Of a DNA stretch of 64,000 bases, positions 1 to 8,967 are shown one piece after another. Position numbers and translations under genes: made by a program. Within the stretch, counting starts at the first letter, position 1. The number at the start of each line of letters is the position of its first letter. Source of the stretch: Streptomyces colonosanans (GTDB taxonomy: Bacteria > Actinomycetota > Actinomycetes > Streptomycetales > Streptomycetaceae). The stretch lies in assembly GCF_001866645.1 (NCBI RefSeq), contig NZ_MLYP01000039.1:216152-280151 (forward strand). Direction: 5' to 3'. The notes beneath the pieces are model-generated. The model did not search any database and was not told the DNA's origin. It saw only the letters and a list, made by a program, of their open reading frames with translations.

Positions 1-1185
1 GTCACCGCGCTGCACTGCGCCCCCGGAAACGCGGGGATTGCCGAGGTGGCCCAACTGCATCGGATCGACGCTCTCGACGGAGAGGCCGTGGCCGCGCTGG
101 CCACCGACCTCGGCGTCGAGCTGGTCGTCGTGGGCCCGGAGGCGCCGCTCGTCGCGGGTGTCGCCGACGCCGTGCGCGAGGTGGGGATCCCGGTCTTCGG
201 CCCCTCCCAGGAGGCCGCACAACTGGAAGGCTCCAAGGCCTTCGCCAAGGACGTGATGGCGGCCGCGGGCGTACCCACCGCCCGTTCGTACGTCTGCACG
301 ACCGTCCAGGAGGTCGAGGAGGCGCTCGATGCCTTCGGCGCCCCGTACGTCGTGAAGGACGACGGCCTCGCCGCCGGCAAGGGCGTCGTCGTCACCACGG
401 ACCTGGAGGCCGCGAAGGCGCATGCGGCCGACTGCGAGCGCGTCGTCATCGAGGAGTTCCTCGACGGACCCGAGGTGTCCCTGTTCGCCGTCACCGACGG
501 CGAGACGGTCCTCCCCCTTCAGCCGGCCCAGGACTTCAAGCGCGCCCTGGACGGTGACGAGGGGCCGAACACCGGTGGCATGGGCGCGTACTCGCCGTTG
601 CCGTGGGCCGACCCGAAGCTGGTCGAGGAGGTCCTGCGGACCGTTCTGCAGCCCACCGTCGACGAGATGCGCCGCCGCGGCACCCCGTTCTCCGGGCTGC
701 TGTACGCGGGGTTGGCGATCACCTCGCGCGGTGTGCGGGTCATCGAGTTCAACGCCCGGTTCGGAGACCCCGAGACCCAGGTCGTCCTCGCCCGTCTGAA
801 GACCCCGCTCGCCGGTGTACTGCTGGCCGCCGCCAAGGGCACCCTCGCCGACCTCGAGGCCCTGCGCTGGAGCGACGACGCGGCGGTCACCGTGGTCGTG
901 GCCTCGCACAACTACCCCGGCACCCCGCGCACCGGCGACCCGATCACCGGGCTCGACGAAGTGGCGGCCCAGGACGCCCCGTTCGCGTACGTCCTGCACG
1001 CCGGTACCCGGAGCGAGGGCGGCGCGGTCGTGAGCGCGGGCGGACGTGTGCTGTCGGTCACGGCGACCGGCGCGGATCTGGCCGAGGCGCGCCGTCGGGC
1101 GTACAGGGCCGTCGGCCGCATCGGGCTCGACGGATCCCAGCACCGTACGGACATCGCGGCGAAGGCCGCGGAAGCCGCAGTCTGA
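1..1185 (+). CDS. purD: Phosphoribosylamine-glycine ligase (GAR synthetase), 5' end cut by window
   Basis: Second step of de novo purine synthesis: joins glycine to phosphoribosylamine using ATP. The reading frame is open from base 1; the first visible residues (VTALHCAPGNAG) are the end of the N-terminal Rossmann segment, so about 25 residues including the start lie outside the window. The ATP-grasp domain is clear: GSKAFAKDVM near residue 78, the lysine/glycine-rich loop DGLAAGKGVVV, FLDGPEVSLFAV, and the metal-binding stretch EFNARFGDPETQ near residue 249. The C-terminal end (ARRRAYRAVGRIGLDG..HRTDIA) matches the family, so the gene is intact at its 3' end. A terminator hairpin follows. 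Family assignment is secure. Confidence 0.97.
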   Translation, partial: VTALHCAPGNAGIAEVAQLHRIDALDGEAVAALATDLGVELVVVGPEAPLVAGVADAVREVGIPVFGPSQEAAQLEGSKAFAKDVMAAAGVPTARSYVCTTVQEVEEALDAFGAPYVVKDDGLAAGKGVVVTTDLEAAKAHAADCERVVIEEFLDGPEVSLFAVTDGETVLPLQPAQDFKRALDGDEGPNTGGMGAYSPLPWADPKLVEEVLRTVLQPTVDEMRRRGTPFSGLLYAGLAITSRGVRVIEFNARFGDPETQVVLARLKTPLAGVLLAAAKGTLADLEALRWSDDAAVTVVVASHNYPGTPRTGDPITGLDEVAAQDAPFAYVLHAGTRSEGGAVVSAGGRVLSVTATGADLAEARRRAYRAVGRIGLDGSQHRTDIAAKAAEAAV

Positions 1186-1236
1186 GCGCCCGGGCGCAGC
1201 ACGGGCCGATGCCGTAGCGCGGCCCGAAGACCCCAT

Positions 1237-1268
1237 GGGCCCCGCATCCGTCTCGGGATTCGGGGCCC
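1237..1268 (+). terminator. Terminator hairpin after purD
   Basis: A 13-bp stem (gggccccgcatcc against its near-complement ggattcggggccc, one mismatch) with a 6-base loop, 51 bases after the purD stop. There is no T-run, as is usual in Streptomyces. The rest of 1186-1614 shows no gene; it contains short ggccatgag-type direct repeats near 1272-1310. Confidence 0.6.
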
Positions 1269-1614
1269 TTGCCATGAGCGGGCCATGAGTAGGCCATGGG
1301 TCGGCCACGAGCAGGGGCCTGAGCAATCGAGGGGCTGATCCTTGCCCTGCTCCTTGCCCTGCGTCATCCACCTTTCCCCAAAGCCATTCCATCGAGTGAC
1401 CGGTGCCCCATCCTGCTGACGATGGCCGGAGCCCCAACTAGGGTGCGGCGCAGGCGTTCCGGCACTTGGCCCACCGGCATTGCGATGTCAGTGACGGATG
1501 CCACAGTGGGGGAGTGAGCAACGCACGGGCATCCGGCGGCGATTTCCGTGACGGAGACCGTCACGGCGTGTGTCGCGCCAAACAGAGGCGGGACAGAGGG
1601 GGTGACGGCCGGTC

Positions 1615-3903
1615 GTGATCGGTATAGGTGTGGAGGCGGGCGCGCAGGCCGCGCGTTCCCGGGCCCTCGCCGTGCTGCGGGTCCGCAGCAGGGCACTGGC
1701 CGTTGCCCTGCTGCCCGCAGCGGTTGCTGTGGTGCTGTTCGTCGGCGGCTCCACCGGTCACATCAGCGGTGCGCACTGGGCGACCGTGCGCTGGATCGTG
1801 GCCGCTGTCGCCGCGGTCGTCCTGCTCTCCGCCGCCGGTGTCGCCCTCGTCGTCGCCCGCGCCCGCCCGGCCATCAGTCCTACGGTCCCGATCGCCGAGG
1901 ACACGGCCCCCGATCTGTACCGCATGGTCCGGGACCTGGCCGACCGCCTCGACGTCCCCGCCCCCTCCGCGATAGCACTCACCCCGGACTGCGACAGCTG
2001 GCTGGAGGATCGCGCCCACCCCGCGCACAACCCGCCGCCTTCCGCGTCCGCGCACGAGATACCGGGTGTTCGGGGGATACGCGGCCTGTCGGCACCCCGG
2101 CACCACCACGCCCCGACCGCGCCCGTGCTCGTCATCGGCTCACCGTTCCTGTGGTGGATGCGAGTGGGCGAGTTGCGCGCGGTCCTCGCCCCGGTCGTCG
2201 CCGGTACGGGACCGTCGGCGCACCCGGACATAGCGGCGGCGCGTCGTTTCGTGCGGGGGTTGGACGCGGCCGTGGCCGTGACGTCGGCGCCTGCGCACGG
2301 ACCCCTGACCCGTATGGTGCTGGCCGGTGTCGGCTGGGTGACCCGTCTGCTGCTGCGGAGCTGTCGCGGGCACGCGGCGGAGATGGAGCGGGGCGTGGCC
2401 GCGGCTGCGGCCGAGCATGCACAGGCTGTGGACTACGGTCTGCGGATCGTCGCCCAGGAACAGGTCGGCCTGGCGTACGCGGGCTGGGACCGGCTCCTGA
2501 CCCGGGTCGCGCTGCCGGCCTGGCGGATGGGCCGCTGGCCGTCACGCCTGGATGCGGGCGTGGTCGCGGCGCTTACGGAACTTTCGCGCCGGGACCGACT
2601 GGCCGAGGCCTTCGCCTCCCGCCTGGGTGAGCGGCCGGCCTGCGATCTGCTGGAAGAACCCGGCGTCGTGGACGAGGCCGCGTCGCTGCTCGCGGCCCGA
2701 CTCTTCCACGGCGGCCCGGCCCGGCCCGGCCGCAACTGGGCCCCGGTGGACTGGCAGGAGTACCCGGACGAGGTCGTCGACCGCACATGGCGCATGGATG
2801 CGGCCCGCCTGTACCGCGTTCTGGACGCCCTGGGCGTCCACCACGTCACGGACACGACCACACCCGACGCGGACGGGCCGACCCTGGACCGGGTACTGGA
2901 GTACCTGACGGTCCGGGTGGACGGGGGTGAGGGCGGAAAGGGGCCGGGCACCGCACGCGTGAGGGGTGCAGGGTGGGCCGAGCAGGCCGGACAGGTGCAG
3001 CGGCGCGGGAGGACCGAGCCGGTCGGGCCGAACGAGCGGGCCGAGAGGGCTTCCGGTGGTGCGGCGATACCCGAGACCGCGGGAACGCCAGGCGACGAGG
3101 GCGCGTCCGACGGCCCACGCGGCCTCGCGGGTGAAGGCGCACCGGAGGGCGTACAAGCCCCGGGCGCCGGAAGGAGGGCGGATGGCGATCGAGCCCCGGG
3201 CGGCGAACGCGAGCCCGACTCTCTACGTGCCCCGCGGGACGACAATGCCTCCGGCGAGAAGGCTCTCCACAGTGCCGCGGAGGCATCCGCCCCCGGAGAT
3301 GTGCCGCCAGGCGACACGACCACCTCTGACGACGGAGGCACACCGCAGGAGGCGACAACTCCCCACGATGGAGGCGCGGAAGGGGAGACGGCAGCCCCTG
3401 ACGCCGGAGGTGCCACGAGTGACGCATGCGTCCTCGATGGCGACGGCGGCCGGGCGGACGTGTTCCCCCCCGACGACGAGGGCCTCGTCGCCAGTGGGCG
3501 GACCGCTGCTCTCCTCGCCGGGCTCAGTGCCGCGGTGGCGCGGGAGGAGGCGGGCGCCGGGGCGATACCGAGCGGCGGGGGCGCCGGGCAGCCGGCGGGC
3601 CCGGACCGGGCGTTGTGGGACGACGGGACGCTGCCGCTGTTCCCGCTCCAGCCGCCCCGCACGGGCCGTGAACTGCTCGTCGACCACGTCACCGCGATGG
3701 TGTGCTGCGCCGCGATGGACACGGCGGGAGCGGCGCCGGGCCTCGACTGGCTGGACGGCCCGTCCCTCCTGGTCAAGGGCGAGCGCATGGTCGACCTGGC
3801 GCCCCGAGTCCTCACCCTCGTCGAGGAGGGCGACCCGGTCCCGCTGCGGACCTGGCTCGTCCACCTGGGCATACGCCCGGAGAAGCCGGTCCGGTTGGTC
3901 TGA
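1615..3903 (+). CDS. Degenerate M48-peptidase-like membrane protein with long disordered region
   Basis: 762-residue protein from a GTG start with a purine-rich RBS (ggacagaggggg) 12 bases upstream. Two hydrophobic segments lie near residues 30-47 and 59-82. Residues ~95-115 (DLYRMVRDLADRLDVPAPSA) and ~165-195 (PVLVIGSPFLWW, then GELRAVLAPVVAG) have the order and spacing of an M48 (HtpX-like) zinc protease. At the place where M48 enzymes carry the HExxH zinc motif the sequence reads APVVAG, so the catalytic site is absent. Residues ~430-660 are a low-complexity Gly/Pro/Glu/Asp-rich linker; a short ordered domain follows (ELLVDHVTAMVCC...). It is probably a non-catalytic relative; its function is unknown. 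It sits alone between purD and the dimethylformamidase-like gene. Confidence 0.75.
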   Translation: MIGIGVEAGAQAARSRALAVLRVRSRALAVALLPAAVAVVLFVGGSTGHISGAHWATVRWIVAAVAAVVLLSAAGVALVVARARPAISPTVPIAEDTAPDLYRMVRDLADRLDVPAPSAIALTPDCDSWLEDRAHPAHNPPPSASAHEIPGVRGIRGLSAPRHHHAPTAPVLVIGSPFLWWMRVGELRAVLAPVVAGTGPSAHPDIAAARRFVRGLDAAVAVTSAPAHGPLTRMVLAGVGWVTRLLLRSCRGHAAEMERGVAAAAAEHAQAVDYGLRIVAQEQVGLAYAGWDRLLTRVALPAWRMGRWPSRLDAGVVAALTELSRRDRLAEAFASRLGERPACDLLEEPGVVDEAASLLAARLFHGGPARPGRNWAPVDWQEYPDEVVDRTWRMDAARLYRVLDALGVHHVTDTTTPDADGPTLDRVLEYLTVRVDGGEGGKGPGTARVRGAGWAEQAGQVQRRGRTEPVGPNERAERASGGAAIPETAGTPGDEGASDGPRGLAGEGAPEGVQAPGAGRRADGDRAPGGEREPDSLRAPRDDNASGEKALHSAAEASAPGDVPPGDTTTSDDGGTPQEATTPHDGGAEGETAAPDAGGATSDACVLDGDGGRADVFPPDDEGLVASGRTAALLAGLSAAVAREEAGAGAIPSGGGAGQPAGPDRALWDDGTLPLFPLQPPRTGRELLVDHVTAMVCCAAMDTAGAAPGLDWLDGPSLLVKGERMVDLAPRVLTLVEEGDPVPLRTWLVHLGIRPEKPVRLV

Positions 3904-4332
3904 CCCCGGGGGCCGGGTACGCCGGCCGGGCCACCCCCTCACCGGGCCCCTCGGCCTCATCGCATCCCTCGTCTGCACCGTGACAACGGCCCGCCCGGAT
4001 CCCACCCGGCCCGCACCGGCCCCGCGCACCCCGGACCAGGCCCCGTCAGGACCCCCGCCCGGCCTGCATCGGCCCCACGGAACCCGGTGCTCCGACCAGA
4101 TGCCGTCATCCGCACCCGAAGTGTCCAGAGGCGGTCATCACCCTTCCCACCTGCGGAAACGCCCCACACGGCACGACCGCAACCCCTACCGCTGGCCGGA
4201 GCCCCCTATTCCGGTCACGTCAATTCACGACGAACGGTGACGGAGTGGGTGCGTAATGTGATGTGCTGGGACCGATCGAGCGCAAGCAACGGGCTTACGA
4301 GGGCTCACGGGGGACGAGGGAGGGGACATCGT
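3904..4332. other. Intergenic region, 429 bases, no gene seen
   Basis: No convincing coding frame: the open frame that reaches back to 4087 has an unusual composition and lacks an RBS. AT-richer bases at 4215-4262 (caattcacgacgaac, gtaatgtgatgtg) are the likely promoter area for the gene starting at 4333. No clear terminator was found for the gene ending at 3903. Confidence 0.4.
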
Positions 4333-5829
4333 ATGGGCTCGGAGCACGTCCATCGCTGGGAGTCGGGCGCTCTCGCGCATGCCGTGACGGACCCCTTCGG
4401 CCAGGGTCCGGTTCCCTGGCTGCGGGGCAGTGAGACGTATTTCGACGACACGGGCCACGTGGTCCCCTGGTACGTGGATCCGACGCCGCCCGCCATCCCG
4501 TCCCAGGCCAAGGGAGCACGCATCCCGGCCCCGCGCACCAGCGGCCCGCGCTCCGCCGACGACGTCCACGGCCAGATCAAGGGCTTCACCTCCGCCGGCG
4601 CGGTCGCCCCCGGCGAGGCCATCGACTTCCACGTCACGGTCGACCCGCCCCAGGAGTTCGGCGTCGATGTCTACCGGATCGGGCACTACGGCGGCGACGG
4701 GGCATCCAAGATCACCACCAGCCCCCGCCTCTCCGGCATCGTCCAGCCGCCCCCGCTCACCGCCGACCGCACGGTCTCCTGCCACCACTGGTGGCTCTCC
4801 TGGCGACTGCAGATCCCGTCGTACTGGAGCATCGGCGCCTACGTGGCGGTCCTCACCACCGCTGACGGGTACCGCTCCCACGTCCCCTTCACCGTCCGCG
4901 ACGCCCGCCCGGCGGACCTGCTCCTGCTGCTCCCCGACATCACATGGCAGGCGTACAACCTCTACCCGGAGGACGGCCACACGGGCGCCAGCCTGTACCA
5001 CGCCTGGGACGACAACGGCCGGCTGCTCGGCGAGGCCGACGCCGCGACCACGGTCTCCTTCGACCGCCCCTACGCCGGAGCGGGCCTGCCCCTGCACGTC
5101 GGCCACGCCTACGACTTCATCCGCTGGGCCGAGCGCTACGGCTACGACCTCGCCTACGCCGACGCCCGCGATCTGCATGCCGGCCGTGTCGACCCCACCC
5201 GCTACCGAGGCCTCGTCTTCCCGGGCCATGACGAGTACTGGTCGACGCAGATGCGCCGCACCGTGGAACTCGCCCGCGAACACGGCACCTCGCTCGTCTT
5301 CCTCTCCGCCAACACCATGTACTGGCAAGTGGAGTTGGGCCCGTCCCCGTCCGGCGTCCCCGACCGGCTGCTCACCTGCCGCAAGCGCCGCGGCCCAGGA
5401 AAGCCGACGCTGTGGCGGGAAATCGACCGTCCCGAGCAGGAGATGATCGGGATCCAGTACGCGGGCCGGGTGCCCGAACCGAACCCCCTCGTCGTCCGCA
5501 ACGCCGGCCACTGGCTGTGGGAGGCGACCGGCGCCCACGAGGGCGACGAGCTGCAGGGAATGGTGGCCGGGGAGGCCGACCGCTACTTCCCGCGCGCTCC
5601 GCTGCCCGAGCACCTGGGCCGCATCCTCCTCGCCCACTCTCCGTACCGGGACGGCGAGGGCGTCCTGCGCCACCAGGAGACCTCCCTCTACCGGGCTCCC
5701 TCCGGCGCCCTGGTCTTCGCGTCCGGAACGTTCGCCTGGTCCCCCGCACTGGATCGCCCCGGCCACGTGGACGCTCGGGTCCAGCAGGCCACCGCGAACC
5801 TGCTGGACCGCATCTGCAAACGGGACTGA
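4333..5829 (+). CDS. N,N-dimethylformamidase beta-subunit-like protein
   Basis: 498 residues from ATG 4333, chosen because ggaggggac sits just upstream; an open frame continues back to 4087 but lacks an RBS. The protein matches the C-terminal domain family of N,N-dimethylformamidase large subunits: an immunoglobulin-like N-terminal part (GFTSAGAVAPGEAIDFHVTV.., VDVYRIGHYGGDGA) followed by a class-I-glutaminase-like fold with the landmarks DITWQAYNLYPEDG, FDRPY, HAYDFIRWAE, FPGHDEYWS and SANTMYWQVEL. Real dimethylformamidases hydrolyse DMF, but stand-alone actinobacterial members have no proven substrate, so the activity is not inferred here. No signal peptide is visible. It is followed after 86 bases by purC on the same strand. 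Confidence 0.8.
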   Translation: MGSEHVHRWESGALAHAVTDPFGQGPVPWLRGSETYFDDTGHVVPWYVDPTPPAIPSQAKGARIPAPRTSGPRSADDVHGQIKGFTSAGAVAPGEAIDFHVTVDPPQEFGVDVYRIGHYGGDGASKITTSPRLSGIVQPPPLTADRTVSCHHWWLSWRLQIPSYWSIGAYVAVLTTADGYRSHVPFTVRDARPADLLLLLPDITWQAYNLYPEDGHTGASLYHAWDDNGRLLGEADAATTVSFDRPYAGAGLPLHVGHAYDFIRWAERYGYDLAYADARDLHAGRVDPTRYRGLVFPGHDEYWSTQMRRTVELAREHGTSLVFLSANTMYWQVELGPSPSGVPDRLLTCRKRRGPGKPTLWREIDRPEQEMIGIQYAGRVPEPNPLVVRNAGHWLWEATGAHEGDELQGMVAGEADRYFPRAPLPEHLGRILLAHSPYRDGEGVLRHQETSLYRAPSGALVFASGTFAWSPALDRPGHVDARVQQATANLLDRICKRD

Positions 5830-5915
5830 CCCCTCTCTTCCCGGCCCCCCGGGTCCGGCTCGGCATCCGCATACGGGAGAATCGAGCCAGTTGGAGAGAA
5901 CCACGGGGAGGAACC

Positions 5916-6815
5916 GTGTCCGGATTCGTAGAAAAGCCCGAGCCCGTCCAGGTGCCGGGTCTGGTGCATCTGCACACCGGGAAGGTGCGCGAGCTGTACC
6001 AGAACGAGGCGGGCGACCTCGTGATGGTCGCCAGCGACCGCATGTCCGCATTCGACTGGGTGCTGCCGACCGAGATCCCGGACAAGGGCCGGATCCTCAC
6101 CCAGCTCTCGCTCTGGTGGTTCGACCGACTCGCCGACCTGGTCCCGAGCCACGTCCTGAGCACCGAACTTCCGCCCGGCGCGCCCGCCGACTGGGCCGGC
6201 CGCACTCTCGTCTGCAAGTCCCTGCGGATGGTTCCCGTGGAGTGCGTGGCCCGCGGCTATCTCACCGGCTCGGGACTCGCCGAGTACCGCACGTCCCGCA
6301 CCGTCTGCGGCCTTGCCCTCCCCGAGGGCCTGGTCGACGGCTCGGAGCTGCCCGCGCCGATCTTCACCCCCGCCACCAAGGCCGCGGTCGGCGAGCACGA
6401 CGAGAACGTCTCCTACGAGGAGGTCGCCCACCAGGTCGGCGCCGAGACCGCCGCCCAGCTGCGGCAGGTGACCCTCGCCGTCTACGGCCGGGCCCGCGAC
6501 ATCGCCCGCGAGCGCGGGATCATCCTCGCGGACACCAAGTTCGAGTTCGGCTACGACGGCGACACCCTCATCCTCGCTGACGAGGTGCTCACCCCGGACT
6601 CCTCCCGCTTCTGGCCGGCGGACCAGTGGGAGCCGGGCCGCCCCCAGCCATCGTTCGACAAGCAGTTCGTACGGAACTGGCTCACTTCACCGGCCTCCGG
6701 CTGGGACCGCGCGAGCGAGCAGCCTCCGCCTCCGCTGCCGTCGGAGGTCGTGGAGGGGACCCGGGCGAAGTATGTGGAGGCGTACGAGCGACTGACGGGC
6801 GTCAGCTGGTCGTAG
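5916..6815 (+). CDS. purC: SAICAR synthetase
   Basis: Phosphoribosylaminoimidazole-succinocarboxamide synthase, the ATP-dependent condensation of CAIR with aspartate. 299 residues from GTG 5916 preceded by ggggagga, a strong RBS that overrides the longer open frame reaching back to 5412. Diagnostic segments: HTGKVRELYQ (nucleotide loop), SDRMSAFDWVLP, PVECVARGYLTGS, PIFTPATKA, ILADTKFEFG and the C-terminal DKQFVRNWL. The length is normal for the actinobacterial form. A bidirectional terminator and a convergent tRNA gene follow. Confidence 0.97.
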   Translation: MSGFVEKPEPVQVPGLVHLHTGKVRELYQNEAGDLVMVASDRMSAFDWVLPTEIPDKGRILTQLSLWWFDRLADLVPSHVLSTELPPGAPADWAGRTLVCKSLRMVPVECVARGYLTGSGLAEYRTSRTVCGLALPEGLVDGSELPAPIFTPATKAAVGEHDENVSYEEVAHQVGAETAAQLRQVTLAVYGRARDIARERGIILADTKFEFGYDGDTLILADEVLTPDSSRFWPADQWEPGRPQPSFDKQFVRNWLTSPASGWDRASEQPPPPLPSEVVEGTRAKYVEAYERLTGVSWS

Positions 6816-6882
6816 CCGGGGACGTCCCCCGGGGTCCGGCGACCGGCCGGGTCCCGGGCGCCCACGGGGCCCCTGCCCGGAC

Positions 6883-6923
6883 ATGCCGAAGGCCCCGGTC
6901 GTCATGACCGGGGCCTTCGGCAT
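6883..6923. terminator. Bidirectional terminator between purC and tRNA-Gly
   Basis: Near-perfect 18-bp inverted repeat (atgccgaaggccccggtc / gaccggggccttcggcat) with a 5-base loop. It lies downstream of both purC (plus) and the tRNA-Gly gene (minus), so it can serve both. A related hairpin is found after the second tRNA-Gly copy. Confidence 0.85.
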
Positions 6924-6927
6924 CTGG

Positions 6928-7000
6928 AGCGGACGACGAGGCTCGAACTCGCGACCTCAACCTTGGCAAGGTTGCGCTCTACCAACTGAGCTACGTCCGC
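6928..7000 (-). tRNA. tRNA-Gly (anticodon GCC), copy 1
   Basis: 73-base cloverleaf on the minus strand: acceptor GCGGACG/CGTCCGC, D-arm TAGCTCAGTTGGTAGA, anticodon stem CAACC/GGTTG around loop TTGCCAA, T-arm with GTTCGAG, discriminator T. No encoded CCA. Identical to the gene at 10909-10981. Confidence 0.96.
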
Positions 7001-7022
7001 ACTGCGCGGTGCGCGAGAGCAA

Positions 7023-7646
7023 CTATACCCAACCTCGCTCGCGCGCGAGGCGTACTGCCGCATGCCGGTTGTCCGCACCCAGCTTGGTCACCGCCGACGA
7101 CAGGTAGTTCCGTACGGTTCCCGGGGACAGCGCGGCCCGCTCGGCGATCTCCGTGACGGGCGCTCCGTCGGTGGCCAGCTCCAGCACCTCGGCCTCGCGT
7201 GCGGTCAGCGGCGAGTCCCCGGCGGAGATCGCGTCGGCGGCCAACTCCGGGTCGATGTAGCGGTTTCCGGCGTGCACGGTGCGGATGATCTCGGCGAGCC
7301 GCTGGGCGCTGACGGTCTTCGGGACGAACCCGCGTACCCCCGCCGCAAGCGCCCGCTTCAGATGCCCGGGCCGCCCGTGACCGGTGACGATCAGCACCCG
7401 GCAGCCGGGGAGTTCGGTGCGCAGGGATGTGGCGACCTTCACACCGTCCGCGCCGGGCATCTGCAGATCCAGTACGGCGACGTCGGGCGCGTGCGCCCGC
7501 GCCATGGCCAGTGCCTCCGGTCCGCTGGCCGCCTCCGCGACGACCAGCAGGTCGTTCTCCAGCGAGAGCAACGCGGCGAGCGCACCGCGAATGAGGTGCT
7601 CGTCGTCGGCCAGCAGCAGCCGTATGGGTGGGGGAGACGTCGTCAT
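7023..7646 (-). CDS. LuxR/NarL-family response regulator (DesR-like)
   Basis: 207 residues from ATG 7646; the longer frame upstream belongs to the kinase gene in another phase. N-terminal receiver domain (LLLADDEHLIRGAL; phospho-acceptor Asp in VAVLDLQMPG; conserved Lys in GFVPKTVS) and a C-terminal LuxR helix-turn-helix (LTAREAEVLELATDG, LSPGTVRNYLSSAVTKLG). Its start overlaps the kinase stop by four bases (ATGA), so the two are translationally coupled and form a DesK-DesR-type two-component system. With the two ABC genes upstream in the same operon it probably controls that transporter; the inducing signal is unknown. Confidence 0.93.
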   Translation of the reverse strand: MTTSPPPIRLLLADDEHLIRGALAALLSLENDLLVVAEAASGPEALAMARAHAPDVAVLDLQMPGADGVKVATSLRTELPGCRVLIVTGHGRPGHLKRALAAGVRGFVPKTVSAQRLAEIIRTVHAGNRYIDPELAADAISAGDSPLTAREAEVLELATDGAPVTEIAERAALSPGTVRNYLSSAVTKLGADNRHAAVRLARERGWV

Positions 7647-8935
7647 AGGGTGACCTCGTTCAAGGGGGCGGGCTCGCTCGTCGGGCGGGTGGCTCGCGGT
7701 AGCGCGTCGGGTGCCGACAACGGCACCTCGGCGGTCAGCCGGAACCGGCCGCGCTCCGCCGGCCCGGCGCGCAGCGTGCCGCCGAGTTCCGAGAGCCGTT
7801 CGTGCAGCCCGGCGAGCCCGGAACCCGGCAGGTTGCCGGTGGGGGTCTCGGGCACCCCGTCGTTCTCCACGGACAGCTCGGCCTGGTTTCCGGTCACGCT
7901 CAGGGACACGGTGCACTGCCGGGCGTCGCCGTGCCGCAGGATGTTCGTGGCGGCCTCCCGGACCACCCAGCCGAGGGCGGACTGCACCGGGGTGGGCAGG
8001 CCGGTGGCCGAGCCGGTGACTGTGCAGTCGATGCCTGCGGCAGCCAGTACGCCCTGGGCACCGGCGAGTTCGGCGCCGAGGTCGGCTTCACGGTAGCCGC
8101 GGACCACGGCGCGCACCTCGCGCTGTGACTCCTGCGCCAGCCGCTGTACCTCGATCATCTGCTCCACGGCCTCGGGCCGCCCGCGTCGGCCCAGCTGCAC
8201 CGCCAGCTCGGCCTTCAATGCGATGACGGCGAGGTTGCGTCCCAGTACATCGTGCAGGTCCCGCCCGAACCGCAATCGCTCCTCGGCGACGGCGAGCCGG
8301 GCCTCGACCTCGCGGGCCCGTTCGGATTCCCACAGCACCGACAGGGTCCAAGCGCCGCAGCGAGAAGCGAGCAGCGACAAGCCCACCGCGAAGGCGGCCA
8401 CGACACCGGTCATCAGGACGTCGCCGAGCGTCCCTCGGGCGAGCCAGGCTGCCGCCATGAGGACCACCGTCAGGACGGCGGACCGCCGCAGGACCACGGG
8501 CACCGGCGTCACCATCCCGTACACCAGGCCGAACGGCAACAGAGCGGCGCCGAGCGCCAGCCGCGCCGTCCACGGGGCGAAGCCACCGATGGCGGTCAGC
8601 ACCAGTGGCAGGACGAGCGCGGGGACCAGCAGGGCGACGGTCATGCCCAGCGCGCGTGCGGGCAGGGGGCTGCGGTGCAGGTAGTGGTCGAGCGCGCGCC
8701 GCATGAGCTGGTTGGCGGCCACGCACTGCAGCCCACCGACGACCAGCAGCAGCCCGCCGAGGGCCAGCGGCAGTGGCCGGTGGCGCAGCTCTCCGGCCAC
8801 GGGCAGCGCCAGCCACGTGAGCGAGAACACCCAGACCGTGGCGCGCCACGTGATGATGCTCTGCAACTCGACTCGTTCGGCCTTGCTGCGTTCACGCCAG
8901 TGGCGCCGCTGCCACCTCCTTATCCCACCGAACAC
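7643..8935 (-). CDS. DesK-type sensor histidine kinase
   Basis: 430 residues from GTG 8935, chosen because GGAAGAGG lies about six bases upstream; a longer start at 8995 would overlap the permease by 28 bases. Five to six membrane helices in residues ~20-180, then a coiled linker, the HisKA_3 phospho-acceptor box (RFGRDLHDVLGRNLAV) and a HATPase domain (VREAATNILRHG; GSGLAGLHERL). This layout is that of DesK/LiaS kinases, which sense membrane state through their helices. The gene lies 32 bases after the ABC permease and overlaps the response regulator by ATGA. Confidence 0.92.
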   Translation of the reverse strand: MFGGIRRWQRRHWRERSKAERVELQSIITWRATVWVFSLTWLALPVAGELRHRPLPLALGGLLLVVGGLQCVAANQLMRRALDHYLHRSPLPARALGMTVALLVPALVLPLVLTAIGGFAPWTARLALGAALLPFGLVYGMVTPVPVVLRRSAVLTVVLMAAAWLARGTLGDVLMTGVVAAFAVGLSLLASRCGAWTLSVLWESERAREVEARLAVAEERLRFGRDLHDVLGRNLAVIALKAELAVQLGRRGRPEAVEQMIEVQRLAQESQREVRAVVRGYREADLGAELAGAQGVLAAAGIDCTVTGSATGLPTPVQSALGWVVREAATNILRHGDARQCTVSLSVTGNQAELSVENDGVPETPTGNLPGSGLAGLHERLSELGGTLRAGPAERGRFRLTAEVPLSAPDALPRATRPTSEPAPLNEVTL

Positions 8936-8967
8936 CGTCGCCCTCTTCCTTGCTGTCCCCTGCGCGG

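Noticed and set aside
4087..4332. N-terminal extension of the dimethylformamidase-like protein
   Set aside because: Arg/Pro-rich, no RBS; the ATG at 4333 has a strong RBS and begins the region of normal composition.
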